From: UBA11740 sp049273695 | GTDB taxonomy: Bacteria > Acidobacteriota > Blastocatellia > Pyrinomonadales > Pyrinomonadaceae | Assembly (NCBI GenBank): GCA_049273695.1 | Contig: JBASRE010000040.1 | Span: 1 to 64,000, forward strand | Reading direction: 5' to 3' | DNA: 64,000 nt | Shown here: positions 52,791 through 60,613 of the stretch, piece by piece | How positions within the stretch are numbered: the stretch's first letter is position 1 | How the letters are laid out: each line of letters starts with the position of its first letter | The notes under the pieces: model-generated | Databases searched by the model: none | Seen by the model: only the letters and a program-made list of their open reading frames with translations | What the model was told of the DNA's origin: nothing | Translations under genes and position numbers: made by a program

Positions 52791-54965
52791 ATGCTAATCA
52801 ACGGCAAGCTCTTTGTCTGCGCAGTGATTCTAATGCTTTCTGCGCAGGTCCTGGTCGCCCAACAGGAGCGCAAGCCGCAAACGAGCGATGATGTTTTGCG
52901 AATCAGCACCGAGCTTGTGCAGACCGGTGTCAGTGTGTTTGATAAGCAAGGTCGCTTCGTGGAAGGACTGACGAAGGAAAACTTTGAGTTGCAGGTTGAC
53001 CGGCGGCCGGTTCCGATCTCGTTCTTCGAAAGCATCGTCGCGGGAAGTGCGCGTGATCGGTCAGCCCGGCGCATAACTCAAAATGATCCGTTAACTGAAG
53101 ATCGTACCGTCCCTTCATCTGTTCGACGGCGCACGCTCGTCTTTTTCATCGATGACCGTCATCTTTCGCTCGACGGCCTGGGCCGCACGCGAAAAACTCT
53201 GCTCAATTTCATCAACAAACAAATGGGCCAGAACGATCTGGTCGCCATCGCTTCTGCCAGTGGCCAGATCGGATTTCTGCAACAGTTCACTGACAACAAA
53301 GAGGTCTTGCGCGCGGCCGTGGCGCGCATCAGCCATGTGCCGAACTCCGTCACCGACTATGGAAAGAATCCCGGTAGTCCGATGACGGAATACATGGCGC
53401 TTACCATCGAGCAGAAAGACGATCGGGACGTCTTCGAATTTTATGTTCAGGATTGCCTGAAGTGGGCACTCAAGCCGCCGGGCGCGAGGCGAAATGCCCG
53501 CGCGCAATGCGAGATCGAAGTCACTAATCGCGCGCGACGGATTCTGCTTCAGGCCGGCGCTGTAACTTCAGCCAGCTACTACTCGCTCGAGACGCTCCTT
53601 CAGTCCGTCGAAAAGATGCCGGGCAGCAAACTCGCTTTCTTTATATCCGATGGGTTCTTAGCTGACACAGGCCCGCGCAGCCAGATTGGCCGGGATCGGC
53701 TCGGCCGCATTACCGACAATGCGCGCCGCGCCGGCGTGGTGATTTATACGATCGATGCGCGCGGTCTGATTTCCGGCGCTTTGGATGCCACGGGTAACGT
53801 GCCGTTCGATAGCGGCGGCATGCTCGAGAATGCAAACCTGCGCGAGATAGCCGCGACGCAGGACGCTTTGCATTCGCTGGCGGTGGACACAGGCGGGCGC
53901 GCTTTGCGAAATCAGAACGAGTTCGACCAGTTTATCAACGTCGCCCTGGACGAAACGTCGCGCTATTACCTGATCGCCTGGCGTCCTGAGGCTGACGATG
54001 AAAAGGATGCGAAGCTGAGAAAGATCACCGTGAACGTGATCGGGCGTCCGGAGTTAACGGTGCGTTCGGCGCGCGGGTTCACTAACAGACGCGCAGTCGC
54101 TTCGGCGGACGCACGGAAGTCGGAAGCAGAAAATGGAAAGAGCACGCGAGCGAAACAGCCCGACGCCGATATTCAGGACGCGCTCAAGGACTTTTATCCG
54201 AAGCAAGCTTTTCCGCTGCAGCTTTCTTTGATCTATTTGGACACGCCGGCCAGCGGCAGCGTGCTGACCACGTCCGTGCAAGCGCCGGCGGAATCTCTCT
54301 CATACGGCGAGGAAGGGAAGGATCCCGCGCGAGTGACAATCGCAGGTGTGGTGCTCAACGATCAGGGCAAACCGGCTGCGAGTTTCCGCACGGGCCTTAA
54401 AGTTAACCCGCCTTCCGCCTCAGCATCGCCGGGAAGTTCTTCGAACGTTATTTACAACTATCCTGCTCCTTTAAAGCCGGGCATTTACCAGGTCCGCGTA
54501 GCTGCACGGGACGATGCCAGCGGGCTGGTGGGCAGCACGATGCAGTGGATAGTGATTCCCGATCTCGCGTCGCGGCAACTCTCCATGAGCAGTCTGGTCG
54601 TCGGGCTTGAAAGCGTTGGGACGAACAGCGTGAGCGCCGAACGAATTCAGTGGAGCGTGGACCGGAAGTTCGCCGCCCTCTCACACCTCAGATTTATTAC
54701 TTTCGTCTATAACGCCGCACAGGCGAGCCCGCGCGTGACCAATCTCGCAGCACGCGTGCAGGTTTACCGGGATAGTCGTCCGGTACTCTCGCTCCCAATT
54801 GCGAAGCTCTCACCTCCAACGGATTCAGATCCGGCGCGTGTTCCTTTCGTTTCAGAAATCGATCTCACGCGTCTGCCGCCGGGCGCTTACGTGCTGGAAG
54901 TCACGATTGAAGATCTAGTCGCGCACAAATCGATCTCACAGCAGACGACGTTTTACGTTCAGTGA
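52791..54965 (+). CDS. VWFA-related Acidobacterial domain protein, second copy
   Basis: A 724-residue protein with signal peptide (MLINGKLFVCAVILMLSAQV). The N-terminal sandwich has VLRISTELVQTGVSVFDKQG and the VWA-like domain (about residues 115-385) has LVFFIDDRHLSLDGLGRTRK and KLAFFISDGFLAD. The C-terminal half has beta-domain sequence and a late YVLEVTIEDLVAH. The architecture is as in 26232-28397. Function unknown; exported. Confidence 0.9.
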   Translation: MLINGKLFVCAVILMLSAQVLVAQQERKPQTSDDVLRISTELVQTGVSVFDKQGRFVEGLTKENFELQVDRRPVPISFFESIVAGSARDRSARRITQNDPLTEDRTVPSSVRRRTLVFFIDDRHLSLDGLGRTRKTLLNFINKQMGQNDLVAIASASGQIGFLQQFTDNKEVLRAAVARISHVPNSVTDYGKNPGSPMTEYMALTIEQKDDRDVFEFYVQDCLKWALKPPGARRNARAQCEIEVTNRARRILLQAGAVTSASYYSLETLLQSVEKMPGSKLAFFISDGFLADTGPRSQIGRDRLGRITDNARRAGVVIYTIDARGLISGALDATGNVPFDSGGMLENANLREIAATQDALHSLAVDTGGRALRNQNEFDQFINVALDETSRYYLIAWRPEADDEKDAKLRKITVNVIGRPELTVRSARGFTNRRAVASADARKSEAENGKSTRAKQPDADIQDALKDFYPKQAFPLQLSLIYLDTPASGSVLTTSVQAPAESLSYGEEGKDPARVTIAGVVLNDQGKPAASFRTGLKVNPPSASASPGSSSNVIYNYPAPLKPGIYQVRVAARDDASGLVGSTMQWIVIPDLASRQLSMSSLVVGLESVGTNSVSAERIQWSVDRKFAALSHLRFITFVYNAAQASPRVTNLAARVQVYRDSRPVLSLPIAKLSPPTDSDPARVPFVSEIDLTRLPPGAYVLEVTIEDLVAHKSISQQTTFYVQ

Positions 54966-55028
54966 GTTGGCTGGCTACGATAGAGTCCTTTCTCTTCTGC
55001 TCAACCCAATTTCAGAACCTCTGTGGGA

Positions 55029-55105
55029 CTCTGTGGAACTCCGTGTCTCTGTGGTGAATTTGTCTTTAAGAAACCATCACCACAGAGACACCGAGAACCA
55101 CAGAG
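55029..55105. repeat. CTCTGTGG-type inverted repeat
   Basis: CTCTGTGGAACTCCGTGTCT on the left (55029-55057 arm) pairs with the right arm 55077-55105, 26 of 29 positions. A second palindrome, GCGGGCTACCGCCCGC then GTCGGGCAGTAGCCCGAC (about 55225-55262), follows. These occupy most of the 317-nt gap between the VWFA gene and wecB; no gene was seen. Confidence 0.75.
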
Positions 55106-55282
55106 CCTGCACTGAGAAAAGCAAAATGGGACAGTACTCTCCACCGGGTTTCCGACGCTGGTTGCGCGTTGCGTGTTATATACTTCGGCAGCTTTCGTTC
55201 GAGAATTCATCTGAACGTTTAGCGGCGGGCTACCGCCCGCCGGTTGTCGGGCAGTAGCCCGACTCTAAACAAGTAGAGAAGC

Positions 55283-56371
55283 TTGAAACGCATCATCCAC
55301 ATCGTCGGCGCGCGTCCAAACTACATGAAAATCGCGCCGATCGTGCGCGAGATGGCGAAGCACGCAAACGAGTTTGCGCAGACGCTGGTGCACACCGGCC
55401 AGCATTACGACGACAACATGTCGAAGGTCTTCTTCGACGAACTCGACATGCCGCGCCCGGACATCAATCTCGAAGTTGGATCGGGTTCTCACGCCGAACA
55501 GACAGCCCACGTGATGATGCGATTTGAACCGGTGGTGACGCAGTTCAAGCCTGACTGGGTCGTTGTCCCGGGCGATGTGAACTCGACTCTGGCGTGCGCG
55601 TTAGTGGCCGCGAAGTTGGGAGTGAAGGTCGCACATGTTGAAGGTGGGTTACGCTCGTTCGATCGCACGATGCCGGAAGAGATCAATCGGCTGCTGACAG
55701 ATCAAATCTCAGATTTGCTTCTGACTCATTCGCCTGAAGCTCGCGCGAACCTGATGCGCGAAGGCGTGGCAGAAGAAAAAATTCATTTGGTCGGTAACAC
55801 GATGATCGACACGCTGGTAAGGCTGATGCCTCTGGCTGAAGAACGGTGGCCGGCGTTGCACTCTCGTTTCAAATTCGATCGGTTCGTTTTGGTGACACTC
55901 CATCGGCCGAACAACGTCGATGACCGCGCGGGCTTGAAGGAAATCATGTCGGCGCTCAACGAAGTCAGTAGCGACGTTCCGGTGCTCTTTCCGGTGCATC
56001 CGCGCACGCGGCAGAAGATTGCTGAATATGAAATCAGCGTGAGTGAAACCGTGCGACTGACTGAGCCGATCGGCTATATCGATTTTCTGGCGCTGCAGGC
56101 GCACGCGGCCGTTGTCGTCACGGACTCAGGCGGCGTGCAGGAAGAAACGACGTTTCTTGGCGTCCCTTGTCTCACCGTTCGGCCGAACACTGAACGGCCA
56201 ATCACAATCACGACGGGGACGAATCAGCTGGTTAAGAGAAACAGTGAGGCAATCGTTTCGGCGATTCGCTCAGCCCTTGATCGACCGCGAAATCTCGCCA
56301 GTTCTCGTCCGGAACTCTGGGATGGCAAAGCCGCCGCACGGATCGTGAGCCTCTTCCTCAAGCTCGACTGA
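55283..56371 (+). CDS. wecB: UDP-N-acetylglucosamine 2-epimerase (non-hydrolysing)
   Basis: A 362-residue protein, start TTG 55283. The N-terminus KRIIHIVGARPNYMKIAPIV is typical, as are HTGQHYDDNMSK, VPGDVNSTLACA, HPRTRQ and TDSGGVQEETTFLGVPC. It interconverts UDP-GlcNAc and UDP-ManNAc for surface polysaccharide or lipid-linked sugar synthesis. The gene is isolated; a tRNA gene follows on the opposite strand. Confidence 0.95.
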   Translation: MKRIIHIVGARPNYMKIAPIVREMAKHANEFAQTLVHTGQHYDDNMSKVFFDELDMPRPDINLEVGSGSHAEQTAHVMMRFEPVVTQFKPDWVVVPGDVNSTLACALVAAKLGVKVAHVEGGLRSFDRTMPEEINRLLTDQISDLLLTHSPEARANLMREGVAEEKIHLVGNTMIDTLVRLMPLAEERWPALHSRFKFDRFVLVTLHRPNNVDDRAGLKEIMSALNEVSSDVPVLFPVHPRTRQKIAEYEISVSETVRLTEPIGYIDFLALQAHAAVVVTDSGGVQEETTFLGVPCLTVRPNTERPITITTGTNQLVKRNSEAIVSAIRSALDRPRNLASSRPELWDGKAAARIVSLFLKLD

Positions 56372-56376
56372 CTTTA

Positions 56377-56407
56377 GAAAAAAGAAAAGCGGCAACAGCT
56401 GCCGCTT
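56377..56407 (-). terminator. Rho-independent terminator after the tRNA-Lys gene
   Basis: An 8-bp stem, AAGCGGCA pairing with TGCCGCTT around a 5-nt loop, is followed on the minus strand by TTCTTTTTTCT. It lies 12 nt from the 3' end of the tRNA. Confidence 0.85.
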
Positions 56408-56419
56408 CGATTAGAAAAG

Positions 56420-56495
56420 TGGTGAGGCGTGTAGGGATCGAACCTACGACCCGCAGATTAAGAGTCTGCTGCTCTACCAACTGAGCTAACGCCCC
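56420..56495 (-). tRNA. tRNA-Lys (anticodon CUU)
   Basis: A 76-nt cloverleaf on the minus strand. The acceptor stem GGGGCGT pairs with ACGCCTC (one G-U) before discriminator A and an encoded CCA end. The D-loop AGCTCAGTTGGTAGAGC and the T-arm GTAGGTTCGATCCCTAC are standard. The anticodon stem GCAGA/TCTGC encloses CTCTTAA, giving anticodon CUU for lysine. Confidence 0.97.
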
Positions 56496-56653
56496 ACGAG
56501 AAGTGAAAATTATACGGCGCGAATTGACGTAGTCAAGCGACTCCGGGCAAAACAGCCACAGATTTTCACGGATGACTCAAATCAGGAACCAGTGATGAGA
56601 CTGAACATCTCTTAGCTGTGACAATCTGTGTGTATCTGTGGCGAGGAAGTAGC

Positions 56654-56738
56654 GACTGGAGCGCAAGCGTCTCGCTTGCCTCCGTGGTCGAGAGTAGCTA
56701 CGCCGAATAGTGCAAGCGAGGACGCTTGCGCTCCAGTC
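56654..56738. repeat. MITE-like inverted repeat
   Basis: GACTGGAGCGCAAGCGTC followed by TCGCTTGC (56654-56679) and its reverse complement (56712-56738) agree except for one inserted base. The 32-nt spacer has no ORF. It lies in the approximately 305-nt gap between the tRNA and the cystathionine beta-synthase gene, which otherwise holds only short dispersed-repeat-like sequence (CCACAGATTTTCACGG). Confidence 0.75.
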
Positions 56739-56802
56739 AATTTGTCAAAACGCACGCACTTCGCACAGAATGTCCTCTCCGTTTAATACTGCGCAAACCG
56801 AC

Positions 56803-58173
56803 ATGAAATACCATGACAGCGTGTTGAGCCTGATTGGCAACACGCCTTTGATTAAACTTAATCGGCTTAATAGAGGAGTGAAGCCGCTGATCCTCGCCAA
56901 GATGGAGAATCTGAATCCCGGCTTCTCTGTCAAAGATCGCATCGGCATTTCGATGATCGACGCGGCCGAGCGTGAAGGCAAGCTCAAACCCGGCGGCACA
57001 ATCGTCGAGGCAACTTCTGGCAACACCGGCATCGGTTTGGCCATCGCCGCGTCCGTCAAAGGTTACAAATGTATCTTCGTGATGACGGACAAAGCATCCG
57101 TTGAAAAGTCGCGTTACCTGAAAGCCCTCGGCGCCGATGTGGTGATTACGCCGGTCTCGGCCAAGCCCGGCACGCCGGATCACTACGTTTCAACGGCGCG
57201 CCGGATCGCCGCGGAAACACCGAACTCCTTTTATCCCGATCAGTATTCGCATCCGGCAAATCCGGAAGCGCACTATCGCACGACCGGTCCCGAACTTTGG
57301 CAGCAGACCGAGGGCCGGATTTCTCACTTCGTTTCCGGCATCGGAACCGGCGGAACAATTTCCGGCACCGGCCGATTCCTGAAAGAGAAAAATCCGAACA
57401 TCAGGATTATCGGCGCCGATCCTTTCGGATCGATCTACAAGACATACAAAGACACCGGCAAAGTTCCCGAGACGACGCCTTACCTTGTCGAAGGCATCGG
57501 TCAGGAGGTGCTACCGCCGAACGCGCACATGCAGTACGTCGACGAGGTGATGAACATCAGCGATCACGACTCGTTCGAGACTGCGCGTCAACTGAGCCGC
57601 ATCGAAGGAATTTTCTGCGGCGGCTCGACCGGAACGAATTGCGCCGCGGCATTGCGCGTGGCGAAAGACCTCGACGAAAACGCCGTGGTCGTCTTTGTTG
57701 TCTGCGACACGGGCGAGCATTACCTCTCGAAGTTCCATTCAGACGAATGGATGAAAGAGAAGCGACTGCTCGAGCCGCAGAAGATCACCGCGCGCTTAAT
57801 CAGCGAGACAAAAGGGAAGCAGGCGCCGCGCGAGCTGGTGACAGTCGCGCCGACCGATCTGGTCGCGGCGGCTTTGGCCAAGATGAACGAGATGGGCCTG
57901 ACGCAGATTCCGGTGATGGTGGATGGAAAGTCCGTCGGTTCGCTGCGCGAGAATCACTTGCTCTCGAAAGTGTTCGCCGACCGCGACCTGCTTGAGGCGC
58001 CAGTGAGCAAAATCATGGACAAGGGTTTTCCGACGGTTGACGTCGATGCAGATGTGAACGTTGTTTCCCGCAAGCTGCGCACAAACCCCGCGGTGTTAAT
58101 CGAGGAGTATGGCCGGATAACCGGCATCATCACTCGGCATGATGTTTTGGAGATGAGCGAAAACGGGGATTGA
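56803..58173 (+). CDS. Cystathionine beta-synthase
   Basis: A 456-residue protein; start ATG 56803 (MKYHDSVLSLIGNTP) is chosen because family proteins begin here. The frame is open to 56710 with alternative ATG 56770. The PLP domain has the Lys in PGFSVKDRIG, TSGNTGIG, and GTGGTISGTG. Two CBS domains are in the last ~120 residues. It condenses serine (or acetylserine) and homocysteine to cystathionine in transsulfuration; cysteine synthase function is also possible. Its 3' end overlaps the folA frame tail to tail by 44 nt. Confidence 0.92.
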   Translation: MKYHDSVLSLIGNTPLIKLNRLNRGVKPLILAKMENLNPGFSVKDRIGISMIDAAEREGKLKPGGTIVEATSGNTGIGLAIAASVKGYKCIFVMTDKASVEKSRYLKALGADVVITPVSAKPGTPDHYVSTARRIAAETPNSFYPDQYSHPANPEAHYRTTGPELWQQTEGRISHFVSGIGTGGTISGTGRFLKEKNPNIRIIGADPFGSIYKTYKDTGKVPETTPYLVEGIGQEVLPPNAHMQYVDEVMNISDHDSFETARQLSRIEGIFCGGSTGTNCAAALRVAKDLDENAVVVFVVCDTGEHYLSKFHSDEWMKEKRLLEPQKITARLISETKGKQAPRELVTVAPTDLVAAALAKMNEMGLTQIPVMVDGKSVGSLRENHLLSKVFADRDLLEAPVSKIMDKGFPTVDVDADVNVVSRKLRTNPAVLIEEYGRITGIITRHDVLEMSENGD

Positions 58174-58966
58174 GTGGCACAGACTTTTGTCTGTGGTTCC
58201 TCCTGGCTGAATTAGTCCATGCCACGCGGCTTTGCCTCAAAGTTCCGAAAAGGCAGCTTTCATTCACACCGGGCTTTAGCCCGGTGATAAGCAGAGAAGG
58301 AAACCTATTGAACCGTTTTAACGGTTTACTGGTCCTCTCAAGACACTCACGCGATCGGCTACAAGGACTTGCCCTGCAAACGACACTGAGAAACCGTTGA
58401 AACGGTTCGTAGGATTTTCCCAGTATTTGATCACCGGGCTGAAGCCCGGTGTGAATGAGAGTAAGGCTCTCAGACTTTTGAGGTGTGCCACGCTGCCTTT
58501 CATAAAACTTCACGCGCAAGCCTTCATCCAACTGCCTTAGCTCGTACATTTCGAACCCATCGAGAAAGTTCGTCGGCATAAACGTGTCCGCCCCTTCAAC
58601 TGACAAAGGGACTTCTGTGACAATCCAGCGATCAATGTGCGGCAGGAAGGCCTCGTAAACTTTCGCGCCTCCCATCACAAATAAATGCTCGTCGCGACCG
58701 CGCGCGAACTCCAGCACGGAATCGACGTCGCGCATTACCAGAACGGAACCTGCTGGATTGAAGTTCGTCTCGCGACTCAGAACAATATTTGTTCGTTCCT
58801 TCAGCGGTCCCTTCAACGTTTCCCAGGTCCGCCGGCCCATGACGACCGTGTTGCCCATCGTAGTCGCTTTGAAAAACTTCATATCGGCGGAGTAGTGCCA
58901 GGGCAGCTTTCCGCCCTTACCGATGGCTAGATTGCGATCTACAGCGACGATTCCGATGATGGACAT
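58130..58966 (-). CDS. folA: Dihydrofolate reductase with repeat-derived C-terminal extension
   Basis: A 278-residue frame. The first ~158 residues are a complete DHFR: MSIIGIVAVDRNLAIGKGGK, LPWH, VMGRRTWETLKGPL and VMGGAKVYEAFLP. Beyond the natural end near 58490 the frame runs on for about 120 residues through nested inverted repeats (58230-58490) before a stop at 58130 inside the cystathionine beta-synthase gene. The extra part is not protein-like (HTGLQPGDQ, ITGLKPGVN). DHFR reduces dihydrofolate and partners thyA upstream. Whether the extension is made is unknown. Confidence 0.9.
   Translation of the reverse strand: MSIIGIVAVDRNLAIGKGGKLPWHYSADMKFFKATTMGNTVVMGRRTWETLKGPLKERTNIVLSRETNFNPAGSVLVMRDVDSVLEFARGRDEHLFVMGGAKVYEAFLPHIDRWIVTEVPLSVEGADTFMPTNFLDGFEMYELRQLDEGLRVKFYERQRGTPQKSESLTLIHTGLQPGDQILGKSYEPFQRFLSVVCRASPCSRSRECLERTSKPLKRFNRFPSLLITGLKPGVNESCLFGTLRQSRVAWTNSARRNHRQKSVPLNPRFRSSPKHHAE
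58230..58490. repeat. Nested inverted repeats inserted at the folA 3' end
   Basis: The outer pair is TCACACCGGGCTTTAGCCCG (58263 region) and its reverse complement ACCGGGCTGAAGCCCGGTGT (about 58433-58453). The inner pair is GAACCGTTTTAACGGTTT (about 58308-58326) and GAAACCGTTGAAACGGTT (about 58388-58406). Outermost GCCACGC/GTGTGCCACGC sequences and CACAGAC...GTCTGTGG near 58177-58193 add further symmetry. The element has no gene of its own. Confidence 0.75.
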
Positions 58967-58970
58967 GCGA

Positions 58971-59129
58971 TTAGGTTTCTATCAGAAGGAGTTCGATTAC
59001 TTCTTGCATGTTGTCTCGCAACTCCTCTAGCGTTTCAGCTTGGCTGTGAGCGCCTGGAAGGCCAGGCACGTACCCGACGTATAGGCCGGTGTCATCGCAT
59101 TTCTCCACGATGTAATTGAACTCATTCAT
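58971..59129 (-). CDS. HicB-like (UPF0150) small protein between thyA and folA
   Basis: A 52-residue frame (ATG 59129, TAA 58971) that is shorter than usual gene-finder limits. It reads MNEFNYIVEKCDDTGLYVGY, then VPGLPGAHSQAETLEELRDN, then MQEVIELLLIET, which is the HicB antitoxin fold signature. The gaps to its neighbours are 6 nt (thyA stop) and 4 nt (folA ATG), so the three genes form one operon. No hicA lies next to it; it could be an orphan HicB-like protein with a regulatory role. Confidence 0.85.
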   Translation of the reverse strand: MNEFNYIVEKCDDTGLYVGYVPGLPGAHSQAETLEELRDNMQEVIELLLIET

Positions 59130-59135
59130 TTGAAT

Positions 59136-59993
59136 TTATATTGCCACCTGCGCAGCGATCTTCGCGTGCGATTCGTAACCGACGAGGCTCAAATGTTCGT
59201 AGCGAAAATTGAGCAGACCTTCGAGGCCGCGCAATTTCCCCTCCTCGTCGTTAATCTCGAGTTGCGGCAGCGGTTTCGGTGTGCGCGAAAGCAATTCGTT
59301 AACTTGATCCAGATGGTTCTTGTAGATGTGATAGTCGCCGAGCGTGTAAATAAATTCCCCAACCTGCAAGTCGCAGACGTGCGCGATGAGGTGTGTCAGC
59401 AATGCGTACGAGCTGATGTTGAACGGCACCCCCAGAAACGCGTCGGCTGAACGTTGATAGAGTTGGCAGTGAAGAATTTGGTCGCCATGCCGGTTTTCAA
59501 CCTTGAATTGAAACAAAGTATGACACGGTGGCAGATCGACGTTGTCGCACTCGCGCGGATCCCAACCGCTGACGATTAATCGCCGGGAATTCGGATTCGT
59601 TTCGATTCCGTTAATCAGACGCGCAATCTGATCGACGCCGTCATGTTTGGGATAACTCCCGCCAAAGGATCGCCAGAGATATCCATAGACCGGACCGAGG
59701 TCGCCGGCTTCACGGCCAAAGCGACTCGTGTGTTCTTCATCCGCCCACTCTTTCCAAATGTCCACGCCGCGCGCGCGCAGGTTCGCTTCGTTTGTATCGC
59801 CCGACAAGAACCAAAACAATTCTTCGGCAACCCAGCGAAAGGGAACTCGCTTGGTCGTGACGATGGGAAAGCCTTCGCGCAAATCGAAACGCGTCTGAAA
59901 TCCGAAGTGGGAAATTGTCCCGACGCCGGTGCGGTCCTGATGTTCGATGCCACGGTCGAGGATTGAGCGAAGAATGTCGTGGTATTGCTTCAT
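59136..59993 (-). CDS. thyA: Thymidylate synthase
   Basis: A 285-residue protein. It begins MKQYHDILRSILDRGIEHQD, with RTGVGT (phosphate-binding Arg) and VPFRWVAEELFWFLSGDTNE. The catalytic Cys is in LPPCHT (about residue 156), and the C-terminus is short. It methylates dUMP using methylene-tetrahydrofolate, and the dihydrofolate formed is recycled by DHFR encoded downstream. It is the first gene of the thyA-hicB-like-folA operon. Confidence 0.96.
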   Translation of the reverse strand: MKQYHDILRSILDRGIEHQDRTGVGTISHFGFQTRFDLREGFPIVTTKRVPFRWVAEELFWFLSGDTNEANLRARGVDIWKEWADEEHTSRFGREAGDLGPVYGYLWRSFGGSYPKHDGVDQIARLINGIETNPNSRRLIVSGWDPRECDNVDLPPCHTLFQFKVENRHGDQILHCQLYQRSADAFLGVPFNISSYALLTHLIAHVCDLQVGEFIYTLGDYHIYKNHLDQVNELLSRTPKPLPQLEINDEEGKLRGLEGLLNFRYEHLSLVGYESHAKIAAQVAI

Positions 59994-60001
59994 TCGGAAT
60001 C

Positions 60002-60131
60002 GGTACGCACGCCTCTGGCGTGCTCAGTATAATCGCCCTCGGTACGCATGTCTCTGGCGTTCAGTAGATCGGCAAAGCACACCAGAGGCGTGCGTACCAG
60101 ATCGGCAAAGCACGCCGGAGGCGTGCGTACC
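60002..60131. repeat. GTACGCACGCC palindromic repeat cluster, copies 3-6
   Basis: Several units lie head to head: GGTACGCACGCCTCTGGCGT at 60002, GGTACGCATGTCTCTGGCGT at 60040, and two GGCGTGCGTACC ends at 60087-60098 and 60120-60131. GATCGGCAAAGCAC occurs twice between them. They fill the gap between thyA and the RidA gene. Confidence 0.85.
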
Positions 60132-60137
60132 TATGTG

Positions 60138-60584
60138 CTACTTGACCGTCGCCATGCACTCAATCTCCACACGCGCACCCAAAGCTAAACCGGTAGTGCC
60201 AAACGTGCTGCGCGCGGGCATCCGCTCTTTGGGAAAATAGCCTACGTAGACTTCGCTCATAGCCGGCCGCTCGGCAATGTCCAGCAGCATGACGGTGCAC
60301 TTTACGACGTGCTCCATCCCGGAACCGTTCCTCTCCAGAATGCCGCGGATGTTATCCATCACCTGTTTTGTTTCCGCTTTGATGCCTCCCGGGACCAATG
60401 CGCCGGAGGCGTTGACGCCGAGCTGCCCGGAAAGATAGAGCATATTCCCAACGCGCACGACTTCCGAGAAAGGCGATCCGGGTCGACCTTTGTATTCGAC
60501 TGCCGACTTACTTTGCGCTCTAGTTTCGGCAGCTACAGCGCAGCAAAAGCAAAGTGCGAAGAATGCGATCCAAATTGGCTTCAT
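60138..60584 (-). CDS. RidA/YjgF family protein with signal peptide
   Basis: A 148-residue protein. A signal peptide (MKPIWIAFFALCFCCAVAAE) precedes the RidA domain, which has SEVVRVGNMLYLSGQLGVN, QVMDNIRGILERNGSGMEH and VKCTVMLLDI. The conserved Arg in MPARST matches the imine-substrate Arg of RidA enamine/imine deaminases. Export is unusual for the family, which mostly acts in the cytoplasm. Divergent repeats separate it from thyA. Confidence 0.88.
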   Translation of the reverse strand: MKPIWIAFFALCFCCAVAAETRAQSKSAVEYKGRPGSPFSEVVRVGNMLYLSGQLGVNASGALVPGGIKAETKQVMDNIRGILERNGSGMEHVVKCTVMLLDIAERPAMSEVYVGYFPKERMPARSTFGTTGLALGARVEIECMATVK

Positions 60585-60613
60585 AGTTTCTCCTTATGAC
60601 AGGCGTTCGTACT

